DNA from: Rickettsiales bacterium
Lineage (GTDB): Bacteria > Pseudomonadota > Alphaproteobacteria > Rickettsiales > Deianiraeaceae
Direction: 5' to 3'
Assembly (NCBI GenBank): GCA_017444095.1
Contig: JAFSXM010000018.1
Coordinates: forward strand, 1-51,673
DNA length: 51,673 nucleotides
Each line of letters opens with the position of its first letter. Position 1 is the first letter of the stretch. The translations under genes were made by a program, and so were the position numbers. Shown in pieces: positions 28,032-37,263 of the stretch. The notes beneath the pieces are model-generated. The model saw only the letters and a program-made list of their open reading frames with translations. It ran no database searches and was not told where the DNA came from.

Positions 28032-29156
28032 TTATATAGTAATTTCTTTTTTTTTATTTGTTTTATTACAACCACATAAATTGAACAAACAACAACCAGT
28101 ATCTGCTTCTTTACCTTCAATCTTTATTTCATTATTTTTACAATGATCTTGAAAAAACCGCTCAAATTTTTCCTGACTATCTATATTTGTATAATTAACT
28201 GCATCCATATAGGATTCATTAAGTTTTTTGATAAATCTTTCCGCATCTTCTTGTAAAGCATCATAGACTGCAAATACTCCTTGATATTCGTCATTACCAT
28301 AAGGATTATTGCATAACATCTTCGCATTTGTAGCGAAAACATTCACTTTACCATTATTATTATTTTTTGTAATTGCCATTAACAATCCGTATTTACCGAA
28401 ATAATAGGCACTTTCTGTAAGGTTAGCCACTGTTTGTTCATTTGATACACTATCTGTCTTGAAATCATAGTTAAGTTTTACATCTTCATTATCAAAACCT
28501 TCAAAAGATATTTCGTTACCTTCATTGTTATGTATTTCGTTATATCCATCTCTAATGTTTTTGATAACATCTAATTGCTGGTGATTTTCATTAACAATAG
28601 TTCCGATGTCGTCTTTGTTATTGTTGTTAACGATTTTGCTAAAAACACATTTGAAATCTAATTCATTCTTGACCTGCTTTGCATAATCATTAACATCTTC
28701 TGGCTTAGTATTGTCTACAAAATCTGATAAAAATTTTTTCGCTTTATCGACTGGAACGTCTTTAATTTTAAACACATATGGTTTAATGTCTTGTGCATTT
28801 GCATTTATATCAACAGGGTTGTTATCTATTTTGTTTATGCAATCGTCATTTAAAGCATAAACATTTGTATTCCCATCTTTGCCTTGTGAAAACATAACAA
28901 AAAATCCTCCTATACAACAAAATATAGGCTGGCTTGTTAAGTCGATATTGTTTATATTATTTGGAATAAGATTGGCATTATTTTTATCATAAGAAAATTG
29001 AAGTTTGTTATTATTGTTATTATCTTCACAATACTCAAACTCAACTTCTTCTTCTTGTTCCTGTTGTTTGCATTGACAAGCAAAATCATAAAATTTCTTA
29101 AAAAGATCTAATTCTTGACCTTCTTGTTGCTTTTTCTCTTCATCTTCGCTATTCAT
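28032..29156 (-). CDS. hypothetical protein with duplicated domain and cysteine tail
   Basis: No known family. The start is set at the ATG at 29156 (MNSEDEEKK), 8 bases after a candidate -10; the longer frame from 29192 begins inside the -35. After an acidic N-terminus the 374-aa protein contains two copies of a similar unit. The first is FCCIGGFFVMFSQGKDGNTN-VYALNDD then KAKKFLSDFVDN. The second is YYFGKYGLLMAITKNNNNGK-VNVFATN then AERFIKKLNESY. The C-terminus is GCCLFNLCGC followed by a Lys-rich tail. CCLFNLCGC closely parallels CSMFNWCNC in the gene at 14776. A related single unit may occur in the gene at 39388 (CAILFILKDESGNKKAYSFY). No signal peptide. Confidence 0.8.
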   Translation of the reverse strand: MNSEDEEKKQQEGQELDLFKKFYDFACQCKQQEQEEEVEFEYCEDNNNNNKLQFSYDKNNANLIPNNINNIDLTSQPIFCCIGGFFVMFSQGKDGNTNVYALNDDCINKIDNNPVDINANAQDIKPYVFKIKDVPVDKAKKFLSDFVDNTKPEDVNDYAKQVKNELDFKCVFSKIVNNNNKDDIGTIVNENHQQLDVIKNIRDGYNEIHNNEGNEISFEGFDNEDVKLNYDFKTDSVSNEQTVANLTESAYYFGKYGLLMAITKNNNNGKVNVFATNAKMLCNNPYGNDEYQGVFAVYDALQEDAERFIKKLNESYMDAVNYTNIDSQEKFERFFQDHCKNNEIKIEGKEADTGCCLFNLCGCNKTNKKKEITI

Positions 29157-29164
29157 ATAACAAA

Positions 29165-29192
29165 ATGATATAAAAAAAAAAAAGTCATGCAA
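29165..29192 (-). promoter_or_regulatory. promoter of the Cys-tailed gene at 29156
   Basis: On the reverse strand TTGCAT (29187-29192) and TATCAT (29165-29170) are separated by 16 bases. The ATG follows after 8 bases, which implies an almost leaderless mRNA. Confidence 0.5.
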
Positions 29193-29220
29193 GAAAAAAA
29201 AAATGACTATCGCAAAACAG

Positions 29221-31620
29221 CTATTCTTCTATTTTTATGATATCATTCAGCACTCTTGTTTCTCCTGTATCAAACTTTACTTCATAAAATTTACCATATA
29301 CACCTCTAATTGTTCCTTTGCCAAACTTAACATTCTCAACTCTATCGCCCATAGATAAACGATGATTTTTCTCTTCTTCTTCGCGAATTGCATATTGATT
29401 GGTTTGTCTTATATTTCCATCATTATCCTTCATCCACCAAACGGTTTTTGCTTTATTTGTTTTTGAAGCAGTGATTATACTATTTTGTCTAAAACCACCA
29501 ATATTACTTTTTTGAAATCTACCAATATCTCTTACATCACCACCTATTCTATTACGATTTACAGATTGCTTATAATAAGTTCTATCTTCAATTTTTAGAT
29601 ATTGTTTCATTTCTTCAATAAATCTTGATGGCTGACATACGGCAATTCTGCCAAACATATTTCTTTGTTTACAAGCAAAAACATAAAAATTCCTTTTCGC
29701 ACGAGTTAAGGCCACATAGGCTAATCTTCTCTCCTCTTCAATGCCATCTGCCCCGTTTTCTTCCACACTTTTTTGTGATGGAAATATCCCTTCTTCCCAA
29801 GCTGGTAAATATACATACTTAAACTCCAATCCCTTTGCAGAATGTATAGTCATCACACTTACAACATCTTGGTTATTGTCATCATCGCTCGCGGAAACCA
29901 AAGCTATATGTTCTAAAAATTCATCAATAGAATTGTATTGACTGACTGATGCTATGAGTTCTCTAATATTCTCAATTTTAGATGCTACTTCACTATCAAC
30001 ATCCTTTTCATCCATCAGCATTTGTGCATAACCACTTTCATAATAAATCTTTTCAAGAATATATGACAAATCTACCTTTGCATATCCTCCTGTTTGTAAA
30101 GAAGGACGATTATGTGTATCTTCATCGTTATGACCAATCGGCATAATGCTTGTTGAAAACAATTCACTCTTTTTTACACCCATGTCATAACCATTATTCA
30201 AGCCTTTCATTAAATTATTGATATTTTTAATAAACTCAATAAAGGCAATTATTGCTTGTGATGTTTTTTTATTTAAATCACCGGATAATGCAATACGATA
30301 CATCCCATCCAAGATATTTAAGTTGTTGGCTTGAATGTAATTCATAATCTCGCCATACACCTTATCACCTATTCCTCGTCTTGGAACATTGATTATTCTT
30401 TCTAATGAAATCTTATCAGTTAAAGAATATGCAAACCGCAAATAGGCAATTAAATCCTTGATTTCTTTTCTATCGTAGAACTTTATTCCACCGATAATTT
30501 TATAAGGTATTTTGTGTTTAATGAAACAATCTTCAATGCTTCTCATTTGGTGTGTAGCCCTCACCAATACTGCATTATCTCTATAATTCGTTCCATCATT
30601 TTCCTTATGTCTTTCTATCATTTGAACCATTTGTAAATTTTCATCTCTATCATTTTCCATAATAAATAGAGTTGGTTTTTCATTTGAATGAATGCAAGAA
30701 GTTAACTTCTTGTCATATCTTGATTTGTTATTGCTTATTACACTCATTGCTGCATCTAATATTTCTTTTGTAGACCTGTAATTATCCTCCAAACGAATAA
30801 TTTGTGAACCAAAAAAATCCTCTTGAAATCTTAAAATATATTCAACTTTTGCACCTCTCCACCCATAAATAGATTGGTCTTCATCGCCAACACAACAAAT
30901 ATTTGGGTTTTTGCCAACGATTAACTTTAACCACAAATATTGCAATTCATTAGTGTCCTGATATTCATCAACGGTTATAAACTGAAATCTATTTTGTAAA
31001 TCTTTCAAAATTTGTGGCTCTTTTTTAAACAACCTAACGGTTTCAAATATCAAATCATCAAAATCTACAACATTCATTGCTCGTAAGTTTTGTTGATATG
31101 TTTTATACAATAAACCAATATCTAAATCCTTATATTTAAAAGTAGAAATCTTCTCTTCATCATCTTCACTAATGCACTTTTCTTTTAATTGAGATACAAT
31201 AAATGATAACACTTTGTATGGAAATCGTTTTTCATCAATATCAAGTTTTTTTGCTATCTGTGTTAATAGCCGTTTTTTGTCCGCTTCATCTATAATCAAA
31301 AAGTTATCATCGAGCCCAATGGCTTTTGGATACATTCTTAATATTCTTGCTGAAATTCCGTGAAATGTGCCAACCCACATTCCTTTTGCCTCATCTGCTC
31401 CAACAAGTTTTTCTATTCTTGTCTTCATTTCATTCGCTGCTTTATTAGTAAAAGTCACAGCCAAAACATTATGAGACGACACAATGCCTTGTAATATTAA
31501 ATTTGCAATTCGTGCAGTGATTGTTGTAGTTTTTCCAGTTCCAGCACCAGCTAAAATTAGCAAAGGTCTGTTGTATATTTCTATTGCCTTCTGTTGAGCG
31601 GTATTTAGTTTATCAAGCAT
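29221..31620 (-). CDS. UvrD/PcrA-type 3'-5' DNA helicase
   Basis: An SF1A helicase acting in excision and mismatch repair or replication-fork processing. The motifs are in order: Q-motif LNTAQQKAIE, Walker A LAGAGTGKTTT, motif Ia AVTFTNKAANEM, Walker B VDEYQDTN, motif III GDEDQSIYGWRGA, motif IV LEDNYRST, motif V VMTIHSAKGLEF and motif VI VALTRAKR. The C-terminal ~45 residues form the Tudor-like RNA-polymerase-binding segment (GDRVENVKFGKGTI). Length 799 aa, slightly longer than typical, with an insert before motif V. PcrA versus UvrD cannot be decided by eye. An independent promoter for the next gene lies just beyond its stop codon. Confidence 0.93.
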   Translation of the reverse strand: MLDKLNTAQQKAIEIYNRPLLILAGAGTGKTTTITARIANLILQGIVSSHNVLAVTFTNKAANEMKTRIEKLVGADEAKGMWVGTFHGISARILRMYPKAIGLDDNFLIIDEADKKRLLTQIAKKLDIDEKRFPYKVLSFIVSQLKEKCISEDDEEKISTFKYKDLDIGLLYKTYQQNLRAMNVVDFDDLIFETVRLFKKEPQILKDLQNRFQFITVDEYQDTNELQYLWLKLIVGKNPNICCVGDEDQSIYGWRGAKVEYILRFQEDFFGSQIIRLEDNYRSTKEILDAAMSVISNNKSRYDKKLTSCIHSNEKPTLFIMENDRDENLQMVQMIERHKENDGTNYRDNAVLVRATHQMRSIEDCFIKHKIPYKIIGGIKFYDRKEIKDLIAYLRFAYSLTDKISLERIINVPRRGIGDKVYGEIMNYIQANNLNILDGMYRIALSGDLNKKTSQAIIAFIEFIKNINNLMKGLNNGYDMGVKKSELFSTSIMPIGHNDEDTHNRPSLQTGGYAKVDLSYILEKIYYESGYAQMLMDEKDVDSEVASKIENIRELIASVSQYNSIDEFLEHIALVSASDDDNNQDVVSVMTIHSAKGLEFKYVYLPAWEEGIFPSQKSVEENGADGIEEERRLAYVALTRAKRNFYVFACKQRNMFGRIAVCQPSRFIEEMKQYLKIEDRTYYKQSVNRNRIGGDVRDIGRFQKSNIGGFRQNSIITASKTNKAKTVWWMKDNDGNIRQTNQYAIREEEEKNHRLSMGDRVENVKFGKGTIRGVYGKFYEVKFDTGETRVLNDIIKIEE

Positions 31621-31770
31621 TTAAATAAATGTAGTTGTCTTAAAAATAAATAAAAGTAAAATTCAATCAACTTGGAAGAAAAAAATATTCTATAACTTGA
31701 ATAAAAAAAACAATACTAATTATAGCAATAATAATTAAAATATATAAACTGACAATTTGTATTGGTATAT

Positions 31771-32068
31771 GAATTACACAAGCCACATTCTGTTGCAAGG
31801 TCGTGGCCACCCCTGAAAGTTTAAGTCATTTCGGACTCGTGATAAACTGCGATTAAGCAGCCATTCTACTTCTAACACTATTTTGATTGTTAAAAGCAAT
31901 CACATTGGCTCTTTTTTTGCCATTTACTTCTTGACTTATTATGGTCAGTCAAACCAAGTAAAATATCTTCCTCTGTCGCCTGTCGAAGCTAAATCATCCC
32001 CATAATTTTTGTGGTGGAGATGTCGGGTACCGCCCCCGAGTCCAAACGATTTCAAAAGATAAGTTTAT
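31771..32068 (-). ncRNA. ssrA: two-piece (permuted) tmRNA
   Basis: tmRNA rescues stalled ribosomes and tags the peptide for proteolysis. On the reverse strand the acceptor piece comes first: a T-arm TCGGG-GGCGGTA-CCCGA and CATCTCCACCA, with its 3' end at 32012. After a 10-base spacer the coding piece opens at 32001 with GGGGATGATTTAGCTTCGAC. A P2 helix forms between AUCUUUU in the acceptor piece and GGAAGAU in the coding piece. The open frame from GCC at 31909 to TAA at 31853 reads ANVIAFNNQNSVRSRMAA. The coding piece ends near the GCAACAGAA segment. This order is the alphaproteobacterial permutation. The outer ends are approximate. Confidence 0.88.
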
Positions 32069-32217
32069 TACTATATCCTTACGGCAAGTTTATTAAATAA
32101 ACTAATTTTTAAAATGGAAGTATTTTATAGAAAAATATGAAAAAGTTTTTTGTTATCATATAAATAACATATAATTATTGTAATTTAACTTTAATGTATG
32201 ATTTACACATAAATACA

Positions 32218-32658
32218 ATGAAAAAAGTTGTAATATACACAGATGGTGCTTGCAGTGGAAATCCCGGTAAAGGCGGATGGTGTGCTATTTTAATATACGA
32301 TAAAAATGGCTTGCAAGTTAGAAAAAGTATATCTGGAAGCAAAAACGATACTACCAACAATCAAATGGAACTAACAGCGGTTATTGAAGCAATGAGTGTT
32401 TTAAAAGAACCAGTTGATATTGATTTATTCTCTGATAGTAAATATGTTATTGATGGAGCAACAAAATGGTTGAGTGGTTGGATTGCTAATGGATGGAAAA
32501 CAAGCAATAAAAAACCAGTAGCAAATAAAGAGTTGTGGGTAAAATTATCATCATTATTATCACAACATCAAGTTAACTGGAACTGGGTTAAAGGGCATAG
32601 TGATGACGAGTTCAATAATAAATGTGATGAAATTGCCAGAAAATTGGCAAAACAATAA
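32218..32658 (+). CDS. rnhA: ribonuclease HI
   Basis: RNase HI cleaves RNA in RNA-DNA hybrids (Okazaki primers, R-loops). The metal-binding carboxylates are present: Asp in YTDGACSGNPG, Glu in NNQMELTAVIEA, Asp in FSDSKYVIDG and Asp in CDEIARKLA. The handle region WLSGWIANGWKTSNKKPVAN and the VKGHSDDEFNNKCD motif are typical. The start is the ATG at 32218 (MKKVVIYTDG); an upstream in-frame start at 32194 adds eight unconserved residues. Length 146 aa is normal. No Shine-Dalgarno sequence. Confidence 0.96.
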   Translation: MKKVVIYTDGACSGNPGKGGWCAILIYDKNGLQVRKSISGSKNDTTNNQMELTAVIEAMSVLKEPVDIDLFSDSKYVIDGATKWLSGWIANGWKTSNKKPVANKELWVKLSSLLSQHQVNWNWVKGHSDDEFNNKCDEIARKLAKQ

Positions 32659-32727
32659 CTATCAAGAGAGAAAAAAAATGTTATTGCTTTATTGCTGAAA
32701 TAAATATATTATAATAAAGATTTGATA

Positions 32728-33720
32728 ATGAAAGATGAATATCCGAACGAGTTAATTGAAAAAATAAACAATAATGATAAATCTGTCGTATACGATAAAA
32801 ACATCCATCAAATATCTTCTGTTTTAGGTGCAAATGATAAAACAAAAAATAAAATCTATGATTATTATTTAAATTTAATTGCAGATAAACAACCTGTCAA
32901 TGGCAAAAAGTTGTTAGACAATGGTGTAGGTTGTGTGCCAAAGTTTACAGCGATAGATTTATTAACATTAGGTATTACATATTTGATAAAATTAGCAATA
33001 CAAGGAAACAAAGATTATCAGCATTTTAAGCAAAATGAGCCAATTATTGCAAAAAATTGTTCTACGAATAATATTGATTACATAAGCAATAACGAGAAAG
33101 ACAATATAAACGATATAACAAAGGGTATCGCACTGTATCATGACATTAATGAAATAAAAACGAACATAAAACAAAATGGCAATAATTCACAATTATTAAA
33201 AGATTTAAAAAATAAATCCAGTCTTTTATCACATATGTGTAGAAAAAATAAAACCTTAAATACTCTTATAAACAGCGATAAACCAAGTTGTGGTATTGCA
33301 CATGGGCGATTTCATGTTGGAATTATTGCATCACGGATAAATGATGATGGCAAGAAAGAATTTTTTTTAATAGATCAAGGCGGTCGTAAGGTGCCGGGTA
33401 GCGGATTTCCAAGTGATGATGATTTGAGCCGTAGTGGTATAAATATTGCCCAAGTATCATCATCCAATGGGATGTGTATGGCAACCGCAGAAGCTGGTTT
33501 ATTTGAAATTTCAACCAACGGATTGGACAATTATTTAATTGAATATGCCAATATCGTCCAAAAAACATCAAGGCAAAATGTTTTACATAATACATCAGTT
33601 GAAAAAAATGTGAACACTAAGAAAATGATGATTTGTAATATTGGCGATTTACAATGTAATAACTTTAAAAGCAATAATATATGCAACCAGATAACACATA
33701 AAAGTATACAAATATTGTAA
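32728..33720 (+). CDS. hypothetical protein, possibly YopJ/CE-clan-like
   Basis: The family is not certain. From the ATG at 32728 the product has 330 residues; a perfect TATAAT at 32710-32715 ends 12 bases upstream. The N-terminal half is helical and polar. The central part GRFHVGIIASRI (His196), EFFLIDQGG (Asp216) and AQVSSSNGMCMATAEA (Cys250) has the His-(D/E)-Gln-Cys order and spacing of CE-clan cysteine enzymes, including YopJ-family acetyltransferases, where H and E lie about 19 residues apart and an S-rich segment precedes the catalytic Cys. That would suit a translocated effector. The match is a pattern, not an alignment, so it should be held lightly. No signal peptide or membrane segment. 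Confidence 0.65.
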   Translation: MKDEYPNELIEKINNNDKSVVYDKNIHQISSVLGANDKTKNKIYDYYLNLIADKQPVNGKKLLDNGVGCVPKFTAIDLLTLGITYLIKLAIQGNKDYQHFKQNEPIIAKNCSTNNIDYISNNEKDNINDITKGIALYHDINEIKTNIKQNGNNSQLLKDLKNKSSLLSHMCRKNKTLNTLINSDKPSCGIAHGRFHVGIIASRINDDGKKEFFLIDQGGRKVPGSGFPSDDDLSRSGINIAQVSSSNGMCMATAEAGLFEISTNGLDNYLIEYANIVQKTSRQNVLHNTSVEKNVNTKKMMICNIGDLQCNNFKSNNICNQITHKSIQIL

Positions 33721-33765
33721 ATTCTTCTTGATAATAAAAGTTATTTTTTAAATCAACATTTGAGA

Positions 33766-33837
33766 GGTTCCATCGTCTAGCGGTTAGGACAGCAGGTTCT
33801 CAACCTGTTAACAGGGGTTCGATTCCCCTTGGAACTA
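33766..33837 (+). tRNA. tRNA-Glu(CTC)
   Basis: A complete cloverleaf: acceptor GGTTCCA/TGGAACT, D-arm with CGTCTAGCGGTTAGGAC typical of tRNA-Glu, anticodon stem GCAGG/CCTGT with loop TTCTCAA (anticodon CTC), and T-arm CAGGGG-TTCGATT-CCCCT. CCA is not encoded. The reverse-strand gene at 33835 ends within its last three bases. Confidence 0.93.
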
Positions 33838-34374
33838 CTTTATTGTTTCCTGTTTCTTTTTTTCATCATTCAGGGTTTGTAACGATATATCACTTTGAAC
33901 ATTATTGCTTTGTTGCTGGTTTTTCGTATATGTTGCTTCTTGTTGCATTTCACCAAAGAATTTCATTGCATCTGTCAATGATATATTATTAGCCTGTGCG
34001 ATGTTGTTATTTATATTGGTGCTTTTTTCTTGTATGTCTTTTTTATCTTCTATTTTTTTCTCAATATCTTTATCAGCTTTGTTTAAATCTTCTTCTGTAA
34101 TTTGATGTTTTAACATAAAAGCTTGTATTGTATTTTTATTTTTTTCAAGCACCTCGAAACCTGCTAATGTTGGTGACATTGTTTTTTCATCATAAAATTT
34201 ACTATTTTTTAAAATTTCAGCAAAAGAAACGGCATTTTGTGAATTTTGTTGTGTAAATTCATCAATAGATGTGGATATCCATTCTTTAAATGGTTGATGT
34301 ATATTTGCGGTATTATTTATTGCTGTTTTAATATCTTTTAATTTTGATAAAAATTGTTCATTATTAATTACCAT
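33835..34374 (-). CDS. hypothetical Lys/Gln/Asn-rich helical protein
   Basis: Unknown 179-aa protein, mostly helical and hydrophilic, with no membrane segment. The start is set at MVINNEQFLSKLKDIK (ATG at 34374), 4 bases after the stop of the upstream gene; a longer frame to 34431 would overlap that gene. Charged coiled-coil-like stretches (EEDLNKADKDIEKKIEDKKD) lie in the second half, ending in a polar tail. Its TAG stop lies antisense to the last bases of tRNA-Glu. It probably forms a two-gene unit with the 403-aa gene upstream. Confidence 0.65.
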   Translation of the reverse strand: MVINNEQFLSKLKDIKTAINNTANIHQPFKEWISTSIDEFTQQNSQNAVSFAEILKNSKFYDEKTMSPTLAGFEVLEKNKNTIQAFMLKHQITEEDLNKADKDIEKKIEDKKDIQEKSTNINNNIAQANNISLTDAMKFFGEMQQEATYTKNQQQSNNVQSDISLQTLNDEKKKQETIK

Positions 34375-34378
34375 ATCT

Positions 34379-35590
34379 TCAATCTTGATAAAGATGTTTT
34401 TTTTTTGGTTCTTGTTTTTCGTTATTACCAATTATGTTTATTGTAGTGTCAAAACTTTTTAATATTTTTTTTAAAATCGATATTTGCTCTGTTTTACCTG
34501 TATTTTCTGCCTTCTCTAATATCTTCTCTATTGTACTTGTAGCATATCCAATAGAACCTGGTAAAGCATGTAGGTGTATTTCTTGTGGTATAGGAAAACT
34601 AAAATGTATCTTGATATTGTTGATGTTTGTGTTATAAAAACACTTTACAGCAACATCTACATATTTACTATAAAAATTCGGTAAAAGCATACCACTTAAT
34701 ATATTTAATGTAGAAAATTCTAATTTATCTATTTTTGTATCTTTATCAATATTATTGATGAGTGCGAATATAAAATTATTACCTTTACATGCTGATGTTT
34801 GTTGTAATGAGATTGGAATATTTTTTTCATTAAAAAATTTAAAAATCTTTTCATAAAAATTTTTATATTGTTTTTTTGCATCCTCTGTTGCAGAAGATTG
34901 CAGAAATGAGAAATGTGATATCGATGGTATAATGGCTATATCATATTGTGATAGGTTATTATAGTTGCAAATATATTTTTCACAAAATACCGAATGAGCA
35001 TTTCCGAAATATGCACAATTATTAATTTTTATATTACCATTATAGGCTACGGTTGGTAAAATTTTTGACAATGTTTTATCGATATTTTCAGGAGAACATA
35101 ATGTCATTTTATATCCATTTTTTGTTCTGTAAGCAAGTAGTGTTAATTTTTGATTACATATTTCTGTAAATATGTCATTTACATTGATTTTGCCAAATAT
35201 CTGATTCACAAATGCATCTTTCAACATCTGAAGCGAATTAAGTGGACTTTTTTGCATATATTGTTTCAATACAGCATCATCAACGGCTAACAATGTTGTC
35301 ATTATATCTACATCATACTCATGATCTCGTATGCCATTAATTAATCTATTCATTGTGTTTTCATTAAAATTTTCAGACTTATACAAGTCTTGTAGTTTTA
35401 TAATTATATTTTTCCGTATATCTTCGATTTGATATTGTTGTGGTAATGGTATAGATGTGTTATTTTTTTCTGCCCTTGCTATTATTTGTTGGTATGTTTT
35501 TATTGAGCTAATTATGCTGTCTACAATTTGTTTTGCTAATACATTTTGTCCCATCGGTAATACAATAGTTATTGTATCAAAAAATAACAT
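34379..35590 (-). CDS. hypothetical 403-aa protein
   Basis: No family is recognised. It is soluble, Ile/Asn/Lys-rich and well structured, with alternating helices and strands. Notable segments are AYFGNAHSVFCEKYICNYNN, AIIPSISHFSFLQSSATEDA and, near the end, HFSFPIPQEIHLHALPGSIG. A weak TATAAC lies 8 bases before the ATG at 35590; an internal ATG at 35554 (MGQNVLAKQ) is an alternative. It diverges from thyA across 53 bases and is followed directly by the 179-aa gene. Confidence 0.7.
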   Translation of the reverse strand: MLFFDTITIVLPMGQNVLAKQIVDSIISSIKTYQQIIARAEKNNTSIPLPQQYQIEDIRKNIIIKLQDLYKSENFNENTMNRLINGIRDHEYDVDIMTTLLAVDDAVLKQYMQKSPLNSLQMLKDAFVNQIFGKINVNDIFTEICNQKLTLLAYRTKNGYKMTLCSPENIDKTLSKILPTVAYNGNIKINNCAYFGNAHSVFCEKYICNYNNLSQYDIAIIPSISHFSFLQSSATEDAKKQYKNFYEKIFKFFNEKNIPISLQQTSACKGNNFIFALINNIDKDTKIDKLEFSTLNILSGMLLPNFYSKYVDVAVKCFYNTNINNIKIHFSFPIPQEIHLHALPGSIGYATSTIEKILEKAENTGKTEQISILKKILKSFDTTINIIGNNEKQEPKKKHLYQD

Positions 35591-35643
35591 ATTAACAAGT
35601 TATATTTCTTGTTTTTAATAAAATTAAATCTTGTCATAGTTTT

Positions 35644-36438
35644 ATGAAGCAATATTTACAACTTTTAAGATATGTTTTGGATAATGGTATAGATAAAGAC
35701 GATAGGACTGGCACTGGAATTAGGTCAATTTTTGGTTATCAAACAAGATATAATTTAAAAGAAGGTTTTCCGGTTGTTACTACAAAAAAGTGCCATTTAA
35801 GGTCTATTATAATAGAGTTATTATGGTTTTTAAAAGGTGATACAAATATTAAGTTTCTACACGACAATAAAGTGACCATTTGGGACGAGTGGGCTGATGA
35901 GAATGGTGACTTGGGACCAATTTATGGCAGACAATGGAGACACTGGGACACACCAGACGGGAGGATTATAGACCAAATTTCAAATGTTATTGAACAAATT
36001 AAAAACAATCCAAATTCACGAAGACTGATAGTTTGTGCCTGGAACCCCGCAGATGTGGATAAAATGGCTCTACCGCCTTGTCATACATTGTTTCAATTTT
36101 ATGTTGTAAATAATACATTAAGTTGTCAGTTATACCAGAGGTCGGCTGATATTTTCTTGGGTGTGCCGTTTAATATAGCCTCATACTCGTTGCTTACTAT
36201 GATGATAGCACAGGTTTGTGGACTTGAAGTTGGCGATTTTATACATACAATGGGAGATGCGCATCTTTATTTAAATCACATAGAACAGGCCAATCTACAA
36301 CTATCAAGAACACCATACCCATTGCCAACTATGAAGATAAATAAAGATGTTAAAAACATTTTTGATTTTAAGTATGAAGATTTTGAGCTTCAAAATTATC
36401 AGTGTCATCCAACCATAAAAGCTCCGATAGCAGTATAA
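35644..36438 (+). CDS. thyA: thymidylate synthase ThyA
   Basis: ThyA methylates dUMP to dTMP using methylene-tetrahydrofolate, which it oxidises to dihydrofolate. The 264-aa sequence has the canonical blocks: [52 protein letters not shown], the catalytic Cys in [30 protein letters not shown], and an ending ...[10 protein letters not shown]. It should be fully active. No folA lies next to it in the window, although ThyA requires dihydrofolate reductase. Many Rickettsiales instead use the flavin enzyme ThyX, so ThyA is noteworthy. Confidence 0.97.
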   Translation: MKQYLQLLRYVLDNGIDKDDRTGTGIRSIFGYQTRYNLKEGFPVVTTKKCHLRSIIIELLWFLKGDTNIKFLHDNKVTIWDEWADENGDLGPIYGRQWRHWDTPDGRIIDQISNVIEQIKNNPNSRRLIVCAWNPADVDKMALPPCHTLFQFYVVNNTLSCQLYQRSADIFLGVPFNIASYSLLTMMIAQVCGLEVGDFIHTMGDAHLYLNHIEQANLQLSRTPYPLPTMKINKDVKNIFDFKYEDFELQNYQCHPTIKAPIAV

Positions 36439-36496
36439 TTATATCTTTTTACATTATTTTATTGCCATATTCTTTGTCATTAAAGCTATTTCTTCT

Positions 36497-37150
36497 TTAT
36501 AAATCGTTTAAGATTTTTTCAACAAACTGACCTGCAAAATTCATTCCTTCTTTTGTAATAGTATGTTTTGCATTTGGTATTAGTAAAATTTCGCTTTTAA
36601 AGCCAATATCTTTTAATGCATTATATCCACTAATTGATAATTGATATGGTAAAATCTTATCTTTTTCTCCGTGAATAAAACATATCGGTGTTTTACTTAG
36701 TTTTTGTTCTTCATTTTTTATTCTATTTTTTGGGTTAACAAAACCACCTGAAAAACTAACAGCACCACATATACTTTTGCCAAATCTCATACAAGAATGA
36801 ACTGCCAAACCTGCTCCTTGTGAAAAACCAATTAGAAAAATATCACTGATAGAAAATTTTTTCATATCAACATTTGCATCTATGTAGTAATACAAATACG
36901 GCATAGCTTGTTGCATACTTTGATATAGATTTTCTTCATTAAGATTTTCAACACCACTTTCTCCAACACTTAAAACAAATGGAAACCAGCTGAAACCATT
37001 ATGTTCTGGGACACGAAATGGAGCATCTGGATAAAGAAAAACTGATCCTTCCGGTGCTTTGCTTTTGAATGTGTTTTCTAATATTCTCATATCATTACCG
37101 CAATTGCCGTAGCCATGCAGAAAAATAAAAGCTTTTGGTTTGTTTGTCAT
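36497..37150 (-). CDS. phospholipase/carboxylesterase-family serine hydrolase
   Basis: An alpha/beta hydrolase of the carboxylesterase/acyl-protein thioesterase family. Visible are FIFLHGYGNCGNDM (oxyanion region), the nucleophile elbow GFSQGAG, the acid in HGEKDKILPYQLS and the catalytic His in PNAKHTITKEG. The core is 217 aa from the ATG at 37150 (MTNKPKAFIF); the longer frame adds an unconserved Tyr-rich extension. Substrates could be short-chain esters or lysophospholipids; the sequence does not say. It faces thyA convergently. Confidence 0.88.
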   Translation of the reverse strand: MTNKPKAFIFLHGYGNCGNDMRILENTFKSKAPEGSVFLYPDAPFRVPEHNGFSWFPFVLSVGESGVENLNEENLYQSMQQAMPYLYYYIDANVDMKKFSISDIFLIGFSQGAGLAVHSCMRFGKSICGAVSFSGGFVNPKNRIKNEEQKLSKTPICFIHGEKDKILPYQLSISGYNALKDIGFKSEILLIPNAKHTITKEGMNFAGQFVEKILNDL

Positions 37151-37263
37151 TGTTATTTCAATAATATTATAATATAAAAAATATTGCTTCAAAGTGTTTT
37201 TTTACTATCTTGCTTCTTATTTTATATTATATGAATAATTTCGATCAACAAGACTGAAAGAAG

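Noticed and set aside
31771..31830. 3' end of RNase P RNA (reverse-strand ACAGAA-x-x-x-GGCTT motif)
   Set aside because: No GAGGAAAGTCC partner segment is present on that strand, and the stretch directly continues the tmRNA coding piece.
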